Positions 12,414 to 25,292 of a stretch of 64,000 nt of DNA are shown here, piece by piece. Numbering within the stretch: the stretch's first letter is position 1; the number at the start of each line of letters is the position of its first letter. The notes under the pieces were generated by a model. That model saw only the letters and a list, made by a program, of their open reading frames with translations, made no database searches and was not told the origin of the DNA. The translations under genes were made by a program, and so were the position numbers. The stretch is from the NCBI RefSeq assembly GCF_024713945.1, contig NC_134678.1, positions 2,790,001 through 2,854,000 on the forward strand. Reading direction: 5' to 3'. The DNA is from Dermatophagoides farinae (taxonomy: Eukaryota > Arthropoda > Arachnida > Sarcoptiformes > Pyroglyphidae).

Positions 12414-12680
12414 ATGAAATCATTCATCGCTATCGTTTTTTTCGCCGTTTTGGCTTTAGCTTCAGCTCAATATTATGGTCACGGTGGCTATAACCGTGGT
12501 TTGGTTGGTGGTTACGGAAATTACGGTGGTCACTCTGGTTTAATTCGTGCTAGTCCGGTTGGTTACGCTGCTCCAGCTTATGGTGCACATGGTCTTGGTC
12601 TTGGTGCTTATGGAGCTGGTCATCGTGGTTTGGCTCTCGGTGGTGGTTATCCAGGCGCTTATGGCCGATTCCATGGATAA
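12414..12680 (+). CDS. Secreted Gly/Tyr/Ala-rich protein (88 aa)
   Basis: The protein is 88 residues in one exon. It opens with a clear signal peptide (MKSFIAIVFFAVLALASA, cleavage expected before QYYG), and the rest is almost only Gly, Tyr, Ala, Leu, His and Arg in GYG, GGY and AAPAYG patterns, with no cysteine. Such low-complexity secreted proteins in arthropods are cuticle or matrix proteins or glycine-rich antimicrobial peptides; the sequence does not decide which. I start at 12414 rather than at the upstream in-frame ATGs (from 12276) because those lie before or within the TATA box and leader, and only this start gives a signal peptide. It shares its signal peptide and the QY.G.GG..RGL opening with the minus-strand gene ending at 44305, so the two are paralogues. 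A TATA box (12312) and poly(A) signal (12768) frame a compact transcription unit. Confidence 0.85.
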   Translation: MKSFIAIVFFAVLALASAQYYGHGGYNRGLVGGYGNYGGHSGLIRASPVGYAAPAYGAHGLGLGAYGAGHRGLALGGGYPGAYGRFHG

Positions 12681-12767
12681 ACAAAATTGTTTCTATGTAT
12701 TACATCCCAACATGTATTATTTGACGTGAACACTTTTTGTTTATAATCGATGTTAAAAAAAGAACCA

Positions 12768-12773
12768 AATAAA
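12768..12773 (+). terminator. Poly(A) signal of the 12.4-kb glycine-rich gene
   Basis: AATAAA lies 88 bp after the stop codon, within an A-rich stretch, and is the first canonical polyadenylation signal downstream of the gene. Confidence 0.65.
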
Positions 12774-13047
12774 AAACTGTCGTAAGACAACAAATTTTCT
12801 GTGTTTATCATTAATAATTTTCCGAACAAGTATCCGAAATCATGATTCATATCACAAATGGAGCTACTCCAACAATATCATGAGGCAAATTTTTGACATT
12901 CAAAAGTGTAAAGAAACAAAACAACTAATGACGAAGGTCAAGTTCAGGTAATAATACAATGGATTCAATCTTCATTGAATATCTGTCATTATCATTACCA
13001 TTGAAACAAATGAACGAGTTTTGAACATTTTCTAACCTTGTATAAAA

Positions 13048-13074
13048 AAAACAAGTTCGACATGGACTTGTTTT
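13048..13074. repeat. Small perfect hairpin, 9-bp stem
   Basis: AAAACAAGT (13048-13056) and ACTTGTTTT (13066-13074) are perfect inverted repeats around a 9-nt loop. It lies about 370 bp downstream of the glycine-rich gene's stop. No known element is recognised; a chance hairpin is possible. Confidence 0.4.
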
Positions 13075-16000
13075 GTTTTCAAAAAAAAAAAAAAAACAAA
13101 AAAAAAATCTAAAAAATCAAGTTTGTATTCAATCTAGAAAATGTGATCATATTCAAATGAATTCGTCTATCATATAATGAATTTTTATCATTGTCATCCA
13201 TCATGTTTCGATCAAAATCATCGGTCCCAAGCGATAGAATAAAAAAAAAGAAGAAATTCATATATCAATCATGAATTCATTGATTGATTCATAGTCCAAT
13301 CAAAACAAATCGATAGGTGTAAAATAAATTATCGAAATACAATATGCGAATAAAAAACCATAGTACTTCATCGAATTAAAATCCATGTGAAATGAAATTA
13401 TTTTCAATCAAGATAAAATGTTTTAATGTCCAGATAATACATCATTTGTGCACATTATAACAATGGATAAAATAAACAACAACAACAACAACAAAAAAAT
13501 TCATGCTGTCAATTTGGAATGATGAATTGAAAATGTTTTTTTTTATTCAGGAAAAAGAAACAAAAAGAAAAATATATTCACTTTTGACATTCAATACTTT
13601 AATGTTTATTTTTTTATTTATTATGAAAAATCCATGCATTTCACAAATAAAATATACAAGTTTTTCGTGGTTTTCTCGTCCTCGTTTTTTTATTGTGGAT
13701 CTGAATTATACTAAAGAGAATGTAAATTCAATTGCTTTCAATATATAGATGAAGGTAAAGAGTTTATTTTTTTTCTCACTTTTTCTTCATATAAATTAAC
13801 AATAAATAAATGTAGTCAGGATTATTATCATCATCATGGGTGTTTTTTTTTTGCTTTCAAGTCTTCCATCATGAAAATTGATGATGGTTATAGTGATAAT
13901 TGAATTTGGATGATTCAAATACACACACACACACACTACAGACTTACAATGTAATAATCATATATAATAGAAATGACCATTGTCATCATCAATACAATCA
14001 TACAATACCGACAAAACCAACTATAAATGAGAAAATCTAAGTGAACTAAATGTATGATGATGATGATGATGATGATAAAAGATTAAAATACAACTAAGCA
14101 ACAACAACAACAACAGGCAATAACAAAAGCTCTTTTTTCTTAAATAATAAAAAACAAATCAAGCAGATAAATTTTTTCTTTTCTTTTCATCATCGTTTTC
14201 AATTGTTCGGTTCAATTCTTTTCTTTACTTGGATATTTCTTGTTTAACCCGATGAAGCAAGCAAATAAGATTCATTTTCGATACACTTACATCATCAAGT
14301 ATAGCAATTAGAATTGTAATCTTACAATTTTTTTTGAGTCATTGGAATTTGATTGGACAAAAAAAAACTTTGACAAAAGAATGGATCCACACGAAGAGAG
14401 ATATAGAGAAAGAGATAGAGAACGAAAGACAAATCAAAAAAAAACTATTCGTTTTATATGAGTTATATTATCGACAACAAAAATGATATTGTCGTATAAA
14501 AATAAATTGAAATCAATTAAATGTTTTTTTTTGTGTATGTGTTTGTGTTGATACACCAAGTAAGGTTTCGATTGTCATCATCATAATAATCGTTGCGATG
14601 ACGATGGCAATAAGCCAAGAATTTTAGTAAGAATGATGATTGAAAAAGAAATAGAAAAATAGCGTTACTGAAACAATCAATGATAGTAAACACACACACA
14701 CACATACAAACAAGGCATTGAAAATTCGACTTGAATTAATATGTAAAGAAAAAAAAATATATTCTTTTTGGAAATGAGAGAAAAAAAAATTATATTAAGG
14801 AAAAAAATGACGATGAAAAAAAAATGTGGAGAAAATCAACAAATCCAATTGAATGTTATCGAATCAGAATTATTATTTGAATAGAATGTGTGAATGATGA
14901 TGATGATGATGATTTTATTTCATGAAATATTTATACCCATTTGTATTACAATAAACATAATGATAATGATGATAATATTTTCACAATCATATAATGAAAT
15001 ATTTTCTTCAAGTATTTTTTTCTGTTTGTTTGTATTATATACAACAAATATGAAATTGAAATAGAAATTCAATAATATTAATATTAGACGACAGTTATAC
15101 AGAAAAGAAAAAGAGAAAAAGAGAGAGAGATGGAGAGAGAAGAATCTGATGATTCAATGAAAAGAAGCAAAAAAGAAAAAAGAATAAAATATTTCGAATT
15201 GAAAATGATTTACGGGAAAAAAATGTCTTTTTATTTTTTTTTATGTTTGGAAAATGGTGTTGAATAAATTTTTTTCGCTGCAATTTCATTTTTTTTTCAT
15301 TTTCATTTCATTTTAATGGTGAGAAAATCAATCTCATCACATAGGATTGTAGAATCTAATTCAGTGAATCAAATTCTTTCTATTGAATTGCATTTTATTT
15401 TGTTGATGTTTTGTTCGTGAGTTGATTATATTGATTGATTTTTTTTTGTTTTGTTTTTTTTTCATTTTGATTTTTTGTAATTTTTTCATAACTTGATTTC
15501 TTTACCAACAAACAAACATTAACACATAGAACTGAGAAAGTTTAAAGATCAACAAAGTCAATGAATTCTGGATAAATCATAAGAGAAAAAATTACTTTTC
15601 AAGTTATTGACAGCTATTCACAGTTATAATAAATGATGATGATAAAAAAGCGTGACCATTATTAAAATTCTCTGTAATAAAAAAAAATGGAATAAAATTT
15701 AATTTTTCATCAAAATACAAAAAAAAGTTTCATTGTGCCTAAATTGCCACACACACACACACACATTTTAATGCTTTTTGCTATAGTCCACTGAACCTAT
15801 AGGAATATTGTTTATTTTGTTTCAAACTTTCAAATTTCTGAATCCAGATTGGTATAATGATAATATGGAAATTCTGCATGTGTTTTGAGTGAATTAATAA
15901 TAATTTTAATAAAATCAATGAATGAAATAGTAAAAAAAATGTGAATAGAATTATAGAATTTGATGATGATGATAATGGTTTTTTTTCCTAAATATGTGCG

Positions 16001-18315
16001 TGTTTGTGGTGAAATTATAGTGGAAAAATTGCCCAAAGATAGATAGATTCGTTTTAAGAAGATTAAAACTTTTTTTTTGTTTATTTCACCAAATCATAAT
16101 CGTTGATGGTAGTCTGGTTTTTTCCTATTCTGTTTGTGAATATGACATTCGTATTTTCGATATAATACGATTATTTCATTTCAATTTAATCGAGAATCAA
16201 GATCATCAATTTGATAATGTTGTGGATTGTGTCAGTTTCATTGAATGTGAAATACGATCTTGATCAAAGCTTGATACATACCACTGTTTGTAATACGTCC
16301 ATCAAATATTCTATTATATAATTTGATCAATCATCGTTTATTTTTCTAGTTTTACAATACACAAAATCAGATGTTTTCAGATGTCTCATTTTTTTGTCTG
16401 ATTTACTGGTTCTTTTTTTCAAAAAAAAAAATCCAATTGAGGTTTGGATTCTATTCAATAAATAGTTAAAATCGAATTTATTATTGAGATAGAAAATAGA
16501 CAAATGGAAAAAATGTGTACCGCAGCACACAGCAGGAATGATATTGGTCCATTATTTTTTTTTCTGTATATAATAACGTTATGTCATCATGGCAATATCA
16601 TACAAGAATGAAAAAAATGACAATTTCTTTACCGGAATTGGATAACACATACACACACAAAAAGTGGCTAGTTTTATGTTTTTTCTCCTTTTTACATTAT
16701 TCTTTTTTCAAGTCAACAATTGGCTACTAATAAGTATGGGTTAAGCTTTTGCATTTTTTCTACAGAATATTCTGTCTAATCGTACTAATTTCTTATTCAT
16801 GATTCATATTCACATTCAATTTCAGAACATTAAATTTCATTTTATTTTTATTTTATTTTTTGTTCGACTAACAAACATACGGATATTAAAGACTTGAATA
16901 GATGGATAGATGGATAGATCTATATTGAATGTCAGTGACAATATATTCGGCATAATATAATCTTATTTCGTTCAATTTTGTTGTTGTTTGAAAAAAAGGA
17001 TTCTGTCGGCGATTCTTTGATTCGCTTCATACATACAACACTCACACATGAATGCACACAATAAAAACGAATGAAAAAAAAACATTATAGCCGATAGCAA
17101 TAGCAACGAAAATGAAAATAAATAAAATAAAATGAGGGGTTTTTAGAGAAAATATTCTGCACTTTTTTATTAATATAAACTATGAATGGTTTGAATCAAA
17201 TTTTGTTTTTTTTTCTCACTGGATGACATTCTACATAATTCGACATTATTATCAGAACGAAAAAAAACCCAACCATTCGTATATTCTATACAAGAATCAT
17301 AATACTGAATATCTTTTTCATAAAATAACCAGAATATAATGTCTGGCATTGAGCAAAAAAAAATAAGAATATATTGTACAGAATTTAAAAGTTGTGAATG
17401 AAATAAAAAGAAAATATGGATTGAATGAATGCAAGAAAAAAAACAATTTTCTTGTCATTTTTCTTTTGCTGCTTTACTATGATAAGATTCAAAAATCCAT
17501 GGCATGTGAATCGGGGGGTGGGGTGCAATAATTCTTTTCTTGTAACCAGTTTTACAACGGGACGGGAATTCACATTCGAATGTATGATGTATGCTGAAAT
17601 GATACATAAATACATAATGATTTTGTGTGATTGTTTTCATTTCTCATTGATCATGATGACGATTTGTACAAGATTAATCTATATATTCAATTCTTGAAAA
17701 TTAATTATATCAACAATAAATTTTATTTCAATTGTTGTTTTTTGTAAAAAAAATGAAACATCCATGTAGTTGGCAGCGAAAAACTTTTTAATTAACATTT
17801 TGTGCGGTTTCTTGTTCAAAAAAAAAACGCTAAGAAACAAAACGGAAAAAATCAGTTTTCACTGTAAAAAAAAATAAAGTAAGTTGAAATTCCAGAATGT
17901 TTTCAAAAATGAGAAAAAAAAATCATCAGAAAACTGGATTTAAAACTTTTATCTCAAATTTTTTTTCTTTGCTTATTTTCAAACGTAACATTACATATAC
18001 AATTTGATTTGATCAATAATGATATGGAAACGAACAAAATCATTTATTTGAATTCCATGTTGAATTTCCATTATTGAAAAAAATTTAAAAAAAAAATATA
18101 AAGATAGATGAATATAGATGTATTAAAATTGAAGATTTCTGTTCAAAATGAAATCGATTTCAAATCCATTGGATTGTATTATATTAAACAAAAAAAAACA
18201 ACATATATTACAATTCATATATGACAATGATAATGATAAGCTTCATTTATAATGATGAGTTTTTTTTTTTGTTATTTGTTATAATAATGTCCCATGATAA
18301 TGCATTTTACAGTCA

Positions 18316-18341
18316 ATGATGATGATGATGATGATGATGAT
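18316..18341. repeat. (ATG)8 microsatellite
   Basis: Eight consecutive ATG triplets, one of many such runs in this window. Confidence 0.9.
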
Positions 18342-21300
18342 TTTTATTATTGAATTTATTGAAAAAGATTATTTTAATAGCAATAATTCTTTACAATATT
18401 CTAATACAAATATCATGAAAAATGAAAAATATGATCATGTTCACATGACAAACAACCAATCATTCGATTAATGCTTGATTGAACAATTGATTGTAATTGA
18501 ATAGAAAATTACTATTTGAAAAAAAAAATTTTTTTTTCATTGATGATGATCCATAATCATGAAACAAGAACTAGGAGAAAAAAAAAGAAAAAAAAGCAAG
18601 ATTATAGTAGTAATAATAAAGATGATGATGATGATGATGATGTGAGGTGAAAAAGCATGTTTGACAAAATATGTATTATAAATGTGAATACATAGCTATG
18701 GGAAAGAAATGCATTAAGTTTCTGATTGATCAAATTGATCAGTTATGAGATGACCATAATTTTTTTTTTGTGAATAATCATTCTATCCACTGCTATCGCT
18801 ATATTATCATCAAATGAATAAATGATACAAACTGTGAGTATATTTTTGATATATGAACATATTTTTGTTACTTGAAAAATATACACATGTAATATGTTTC
18901 ATATTCAATTTGAATTGAACAATAGACGGAAAAAAATGTCTGAAAATTTCTTTCTGTCTTTCATTTTTATTGTTCAAAATCATAAAACAAAAAAAAAAAA
19001 AACGAAATAGAATTATGAATGGATGAATAAATCGGATGAATTCACATTTCATCATCATCCGATTTATGTTTGTAAAACGTTCATGTTTTCACAGTGAAAT
19101 CACGGATAAAAAACAAGATTTACTGTCTTTTTTTTCTTCTATGTTTATGATTCTTGCATTCATCCATGGTTGTTTCTCTATTGTCGATTTGAAAATGAGA
19201 ATTATTCTTTTGTTTCATTGTAAAGATAAAGCAAAAAAAAAAATGTTTTAATATACTATAGTTTTTATGATCATTGTTGTACACAAACGAATATAAATAA
19301 ATTCTATACAAAAATGCGAGAAAATTCTATGAAAAATGATGAAAATAGAAACAATGATTCTATACAATAAATGGCTCACTTGAGTGTATATCGTTTGTTC
19401 TGTTTGTTCATTTCTTAATTCATTAAAAAAAAGCTGGAAAAAAAACAAAGAAAACTTACAGATTATTTGCAACTTTTTTTATCAAGAGAAAATAGATACA
19501 ATGAAATAATGTGTGGAAAAAAAAAGTTTATCAAATCATCAAAGAATGTGATATGAATGATGATGATGATGATGATCCATACATCTATATCTATCAATAA
19601 GTTTTATATGATACGATACAATCAACATCATTATAATGATGATTTTAATGGAGAAAAATGAATCAAACAGTAAACAAATACACACACACATATATGTCAT
19701 ATAAAATATACTAACATTTTTGCTTGAAAGAATTTCATAACAGCAGAAAACTTATTCATCGGAATCTAATAAAATCAAACAGTTAATATAATATTCATCA
19801 TCATATGTGATTGTATTAGCCAATATGCAGATACAGATGACAGGCATATAAAAATTGATTCATTCATATATATGTAATGGTCCAAAGATATTACATGTTT
19901 CCAACGAATCGATGATGATGATGATGATAAAAATGAAAATATTACATTATTTGCTTCGTAAATGGTCGATGTAAGTGTAATACGAAATACGAAGAAACAT
20001 TTGCCAATATTACCCAAATCATATATATGGTGATAATGAATCATGAAAAAAAATAGAATTATGATTGAAACAAAAGATGAAAGGAAAAAAACTGACGAAT
20101 CCGTCAACACTGCTGATACTATTATAAACTGTGAAAAATCCATCATAAATGGATGGAAAAAACCTTTCTTTTTCTCATTTTCCAATTTCCAATATTTCTT
20201 GGAATAGACAACGACGACAAATGATTATGATGACAATGATGATTTGATTCAAAGAATTTTTACGACGATCATAATCTTATTAATAATAAATATATAAAAT
20301 GAAATAAAAATGGTCCGTTTTTGTCAATTTTTCTGCTGCTGCTGTTGTTGTTGTTGTTTGATCAAACAAACAAAAAATTCTTCAATGTATTCGGATTTTT
20401 AAATGGACTTGATAATTATTTGTGCAAAGAATTTTTCTTTGATAACAAAAATAAGCAAATTCAAAGTGAAAAAAAACTGAAAGATTCACAAACAAACATT
20501 ATTATTCGCACATTATTATTTACTTGAAATTCTGTTGTATTTGGCGCACTATTTTCGTTTTTTTCTGGGTTGTGTGTGTTATTCGAAGTTGTTGGTTTAT
20601 GATAATTCTATTTTTTTTGTTGCTTTCTTTTCATTTGACTTTTGCTGTCGTTGGCATGCAGACATATTTCTGTTTTTTTTTATAAATAAAAAAATTTCTT
20701 ATTATCATAGAAAATAAGAATATTCTTTCTCTGTGAATTCTATTTCTATCTCAACATTATTCTCATTGATCTTGTTTTTCAATAATTTTTTTCTGATGAT
20801 GAAGATGATGAGAATAAAATATTGGTCTGACGAAGGCCGATATCTGGCCCATTTCGATTTCTATAAAATATTGCCTAAAGCTTGTTTCATTTCGTTCACT
20901 CATTCAAACAGACATTTATTTCTGTTTTGTTTTGTTTTTTTTTTCATCATTTTCACATTGTTCTTATATATCATCTTGATCTTTGTTATTATCATATCGT
21001 TTTCAGACTTAATATATAATCTTCATAAACACAAGACAATATGGTTTACAATATATATATAAAAAAAACAAATGTAAGAAAAAATGTGGAAAGAAATTTT
21101 TTTTTTGCGTGAAAAATATATATATTCGAAAACAAAACAAAAAAAAACACATCTTGCCATTTTGATCCAAGAAGAAAACGAAATTCTCTTGTTTTGTTTC
21201 CATATCGTTTTTTCATTCTTCTTCTTCTTCTTCTTCGATTATCCTATTCTCTTGTGTAGTCGACATACTACATTAAGAATACTGTCAAAAAATCTTGGAT

Positions 21301-21358
21301 TATTATTTATTACAATAGATAATATATCCGAAGGGAAAGAAAGACTTGGAGCAAAAAA

Positions 21359-21384
21359 ATGATGATGATGACGATGATGATGAA

Positions 21385-21417
<33 letters not shown>
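21359..21417. repeat. Compound microsatellite (ATG)n with (GTG)n
   Basis: About 59 bp of ATG triplets with ACG and AAG interruptions, passing directly into a GTG/GGT run at the right end. It is the longest triplet array in the window. Confidence 0.9.
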
Positions 21418-23444
21418 TGAAAAGAATTCAACGAGTACAAAAGATTTGATACGAAAGAATTTTGTGAAAGTGATAGTTAAAAAAAAATTGGCTGATGGTT
21501 GAGATGAACTTTGAATATCTAATCAGCTAATTTTCAATCAAATATCCGCCGACCATGAGAAAAAAAAATAACAGAAAAATGTCAAATAATTGTCTTTTTT
21601 CTCCATAAGTGTTTTTTTTTCTTCTCAATCAAAAGAAGAAAAATTCCATTCTTTTCTTTCAGTTTGTTTCAGGAAAAAAAAATAGATCTCAACTTGAGAT
21701 TCATCATTCAAAATTCATTTTAAAGAACAATATCACAAGTTGAGAAGAATAAAAGAGAGAGAGGGAGAAAGGAATCTCTTGAGAAAATACTTTTTCCATA
21801 CAATTTTTTTTTGATTTGAAAATTATTTTCCCGTACAGACGAAAATTTTGGGCGAAACTAAAAAAAAAATAAATATAAAATAGATTTTTCAGCTGTCCAA
21901 TGGGATATATTTATCGTTGTATCGATGATCAGTCTGCGTATGTGGGTGTATGATGGGTGTGTGTGTGTGTGTGTGTCAACTTTTCAATTTTCTTCAAAGT
22001 TCTATTTACTATTCACAATAGTTTATGGCTGATTGAATATATTTAGATTCAAAAAAAAGATTTAAATTTCAATTTTTTTTTCACTCGAATATATCGATAT
22101 AATCGATATTTTTTCATTTTTTTCAGCTATTTTTTTATTATTATATTGGTTATCAATGATGAATTCATATTTTTCCATCATTATTTTGTATGATGATGAT
22201 GAAAATGAAAATTTAATCTATGATCAGAGATGACAAAGAAAGTTATTCGGGGAAGAAAAATGCAATAACTTTAAAAAAAAAATAAATAAATAATAAAAAT
22301 CGATTCATCATGTTTTTATCATCTGTTTTTATTTCTTAATAAGTTCGAATTATCATTCGATTTTTGATTGAGTGTTAATAAAATTTTGAATCAAATGCTG
22401 TGTTCTTAATATTTATGTTTCATGAAATGTTTATCATAATTTTGTATTGTAACAAAAATATGATCATAAAATGTTATTCGAATTTGACAGAATTCAATCA
22501 TGGTCGAAATATGATGATATTTTGGAAAATAAAAAATGTTAATTTAAAAACAATATAAAACAATTTTGGCACACAGTACATGCTAACAATGAGAATATTT
22601 TTTGCATTATTATTCCCTAATTCTGGTCAAATTTTTCTCTCCACTGGAATTCATTCATTTCAAAAACAAAAACATTGTTTTCCACCCTAAACAGTTAGCT
22701 TTATCGAAGAAAAAAAAATAAAATAAAAACCAATAAAAAAAAACAATTATGACAACAGTAGTGGACAAAATTATTGAGAAATGAAAATCAGAAAGAAAAA
22801 ATTTTTTTTGTCTAGAATACAAGATTTCTTCGTATCGTTTATTATGGTGATTTTCATCAAAGTATATGTGGTAAAATTTTCATCTATATATATCCACTAT
22901 AAATCATTTTATTATTATATATGACTAAATGAGCTATAAAAATACTGTGAATGAATAGGAAGATACGTAGCTCATTTTTCTTTTGCTCGGTTAATATATA
23001 AACATACAAAAAATATTTGTGAAATATTTGTTTTTGAGGTTTGTTTCTGTGTGATTGTGTGATGAGATATTAATCCAACGGAAAAAAAAATTGCCTATTC
23101 ATCATGCTGTGAAAAAAAAATACTGGAGACGACAAGTTCAACACAAAAAAACATGAAAAATGACTGGCCCGAATAAAAAGAAAAGAAAAGAAAAACAAAC
23201 TTTTTTTTTGTTATTGCTCCCGTTACATATTTGAACAATGACAAATGAATGTAAAAAAATGAAAAAAGGCCACACTACGGTTTTCAGTGACGGGAAATCT
23301 ATTTTACTATGTTGTGTTATTGTTTTTTTTTCCATCACATGATGATCCATATATTTCATTCAAATATTGAATATGATATTAACAAATATGTGGTGATACA
23401 AATCAAACATTGTGTGCTAGTGATTTACAATTTAAAATTCTATG

Positions 23445-23627
23445 ACGATGGGCCTTTTGAACCCGTTCCACAAGATCATCCAATGATCGACATTCAGCAA
23501 TGATTTTCTCCGATTCCTTTTTTCAAAACTTATTGGCAATCTTCCAAACTATTTCGGACGTGTTATCGATATAGCGAGGACCCAAGCTAGCCACGGCATT
23601 TGCAAATTCTTCAATTTGCGATTCAAT
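23445..23627 (-). pseudogene. Displaced 183-bp duplicate of the BEL/Pao gag interior
   Basis: This segment matches 23962-24144 of the adjacent gag frame without gaps, at an offset of 517 bp, with 7 differences by eye (about 96% identical) and in the same orientation. Read on the minus strand it encodes the part of Gag from about SQIEE to DLVERV. One difference changes the Trp codon TGG of the main copy (KFWKK) to TGA, so it is broken. It abuts the truncated 3' end of the gag frame and even supplies that frame's stop codon. It looks like a product of template switching, a second nested insertion or a local duplication. Confidence 0.8.
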
Positions 23628-24927
23628 TCGAATTTATACCATGCAATGACAACGGGTGGTTGCCTTTACATGTTGCACATTTGATTACATCTTTTCGACG
23701 GCAATCCGTTGATTTGTGTCCAGGCCATAGACAAATACGACACAAATTCTTGTCATGAACGATTTTCTTTTTGTCCAAACTGGACAATTCACTATTACAA
23801 GCAGTTGCCATATGCCCAGGCTTATCACACAAGAAACATTTTTTCATTGGATTTGCCACCACAGTTCGAATCGACGATACTCTGGGCTTTGGATCAACAT
23901 TTTTCACAGATTTAGCCGGCAATTTATGTTCAGCATTATGTTGAGCCAACGCTACGGCGTTACGATACGCCTTTCGAGCTCGTTCCACAAGATCATCCAA
24001 TGATCGACATTCAGCAATGATTTTCTCCGATTCCTTTTTCCAAAACTTATTGGCAATCTTCCAAACTATTTCGGACGTGTTATCGATATAGCGAGGACCC
24101 AAGCTAGCCACGGCATTTGCACATTCTTCAATTTGCGATTCAATCTTTTCGAGACCATCGGTATCATATTTGTCTTTCACATTTGTCATTTTCAGTATCA
24201 TTGACTGTATGTACAGATTGATGAGATCAGGGTCTTCGATTTCCTTCGACAGGATTTTCCAGCTCTTTTTTAGATTCATTTGCTTTGCCTCGCATCGGTC
24301 CCAAATCGAAGATGCTCTACCTTTCAAAATACCAGATATGAGGACTCTTTTCAAATCTTCAGAGGCATCTTTTCGTCCAATAATCAGCGTTTCAACACGA
24401 CGTTTGAATGCTGGCCATTCAGCTACATTGTCTTTGAATGGCTTGATCAAATTGACAATTTTATATATCGGTACATCATTATCCATATCGGATTTCGAGC
24501 GACTTTCACGCTTCGTTTTCTTTTTCATAGAAAATTTTTTCAGTTTTCGACGTATCCTTTTCAATTCGGTTTCGATTTCAGGTTCAGTGTCAGCATCGGA
24601 TTCACTAGACAAACCGCGATCATCATCATCGAGTTGGCTACTACGATCACTTCCATCATCGTCATCAGCATCAGAATCATTTCGATCCACGTCGTCATCA
24701 CCATCATTATCCAATTGTTCATTAAGATTAATATTATTAATCATGGCCTTCAATATGTCGTCATACTTTATCCATAATTCATATTCATTTTCATCAAGTC
24801 CAGCCGTACGATTTTCGAATTCCTCATTCAGCTCGGACACCAGTTTTCGATCAAACTTTTTTGATTTGAATGTTTTCGCGATCTTTGTTTTAAAAGCTCG
24901 ATCCGACAGTTTATCCATGATGGGCAA
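23623..24927 (-). CDS. BEL/Pao-type retrotransposon Gag, 3'-truncated (434 aa)
   Basis: This is a Gag-like protein of a BEL/Pao LTR element. Seen in order: a charged N-terminal region, a very acidic Asp/Ser stretch (about 75-115), a Lys/Arg-rich patch (about 125-145), a region resembling DUF1759 of Pao Gag proteins (about 155-330, with LIKPFKDNVAEWPAFKRRVE), then three metal knuckles: C364-X2-C-X4-H-X4-C377, C396-X2-C-X4-H-X4-C409 and C417-X2-C-X3-H-X4-H429. In a complete element the A17-type aspartic protease, reverse transcriptase, RNase H and integrase would follow; here the frame ends five residues after the last knuckle, where it runs into a duplicated piece of itself (23445-23627). The start at 24927 follows a TTGAATT/TTGGATT-rich leader. 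There are no internal stops. It is a remnant, though Gag itself looks intact. Domestication is possible but nothing here demonstrates it. Confidence 0.8.
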   Translation of the reverse strand: MPIMDKLSDRAFKTKIAKTFKSKKFDRKLVSELNEEFENRTAGLDENEYELWIKYDDILKAMINNINLNEQLDNDGDDDVDRNDSDADDDDGSDRSSQLDDDDRGLSSESDADTEPEIETELKRIRRKLKKFSMKKKTKRESRSKSDMDNDVPIYKIVNLIKPFKDNVAEWPAFKRRVETLIIGRKDASEDLKRVLISGILKGRASSIWDRCEAKQMNLKKSWKILSKEIEDPDLINLYIQSMILKMTNVKDKYDTDGLEKIESQIEECANAVASLGPRYIDNTSEIVWKIANKFWKKESEKIIAECRSLDDLVERARKAYRNAVALAQHNAEHKLPAKSVKNVDPKPRVSSIRTVVANPMKKCFLCDKPGHMATACNSELSSLDKKKIVHDKNLCRICLWPGHKSTDCRRKDVIKCATCKGNHPLSLHGINSN

Positions 24928-24934
24928 TTCAGTT

Positions 24935-25030
24935 CAATAAATCCAAATCCAAATCCAAATTCAAATTCAATCCAATAATTCAATTCGATTCAATACGAAA
25001 TCCAATAATTCGTTTCAATTCAATTCAGAC
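24935..25030. repeat. Cryptic tandem repeat in the Gag leader
   Basis: The leader is built from degenerate copies of CCAAAT, TTCAAT and CCAATAATTC. On the plus strand AATCCA repeats three times from about 24949, and CCAATAATTC occurs twice, at about 24974 and 25011. It lies between the Gag start and the LTR candidate, where a BEL/Pao primer-binding site would be expected; I cannot identify that site. Confidence 0.5.
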
Positions 25031-25050
25031 AAATCAAAACCAAATCAGTT

Positions 25051-25292
25051 GTAATAAAAGAATTGTTCATCAATAATTTATGATTTTTATTACTATAAAT
25101 TATACAAACTGAATTATAAATTATAACAATTAAATTAATTACATACCAACTGTTGATTTACAATTAGCGCAAAAAATCAAACAATTTTCAGAAATTTTAC
25201 AAATTTCACAAAAAATCAATCCACGTGCTCTTGTACACATTCGAGCAATTCTGACTCATTATTTTACAGCATATTCACAGATGTCGTGCTGC
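25051..25292 (-). mobile_element. Possible 5' LTR of the BEL/Pao remnant
   Basis: On the minus strand the segment upstream of Gag opens with TGTTGCAGCACGACATCTG and ends near TTTTATTACA, which would give the TG..CA ends of an LTR, with TATA-like and AATAAA motifs inside. No second copy exists in the window, so the limits rest only on these end bases and on position. Confidence 0.3.

Larger units (their letters stand above)
12790..23440. other. About 10.6 kb without a recognisable gene
   Basis: No conserved protein is recognisable in any frame. The longest frames are hydrophobic, AT-driven chance readings. Contents: many (ATG/CAT)n runs (14052-14076, 18316-18341, 19558-19576, 19913-19929, 21359-21417), (CA/TG)n runs (13920-13936, 15750-15766, 21957-21976), long A/T tracts, a hairpin at 13048-13074, and a rare G-rich patch at 17513-17566. 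The stretch may be intergenic or a large intron. Confidence 0.5.

Noticed and set aside
18517-18539. TGA10T9CA near-palindrome
   Set aside because: It consists of adjoining homopolymer tracts, which are common throughout this AT-rich window.
24170-24940. 256-aa plus-strand frame (Ser/Phe-rich)
   Set aside because: It is the antisense of the BEL/Pao Gag frame; its Ser-rich content is the complement of the acidic Asp/Glu stretch.
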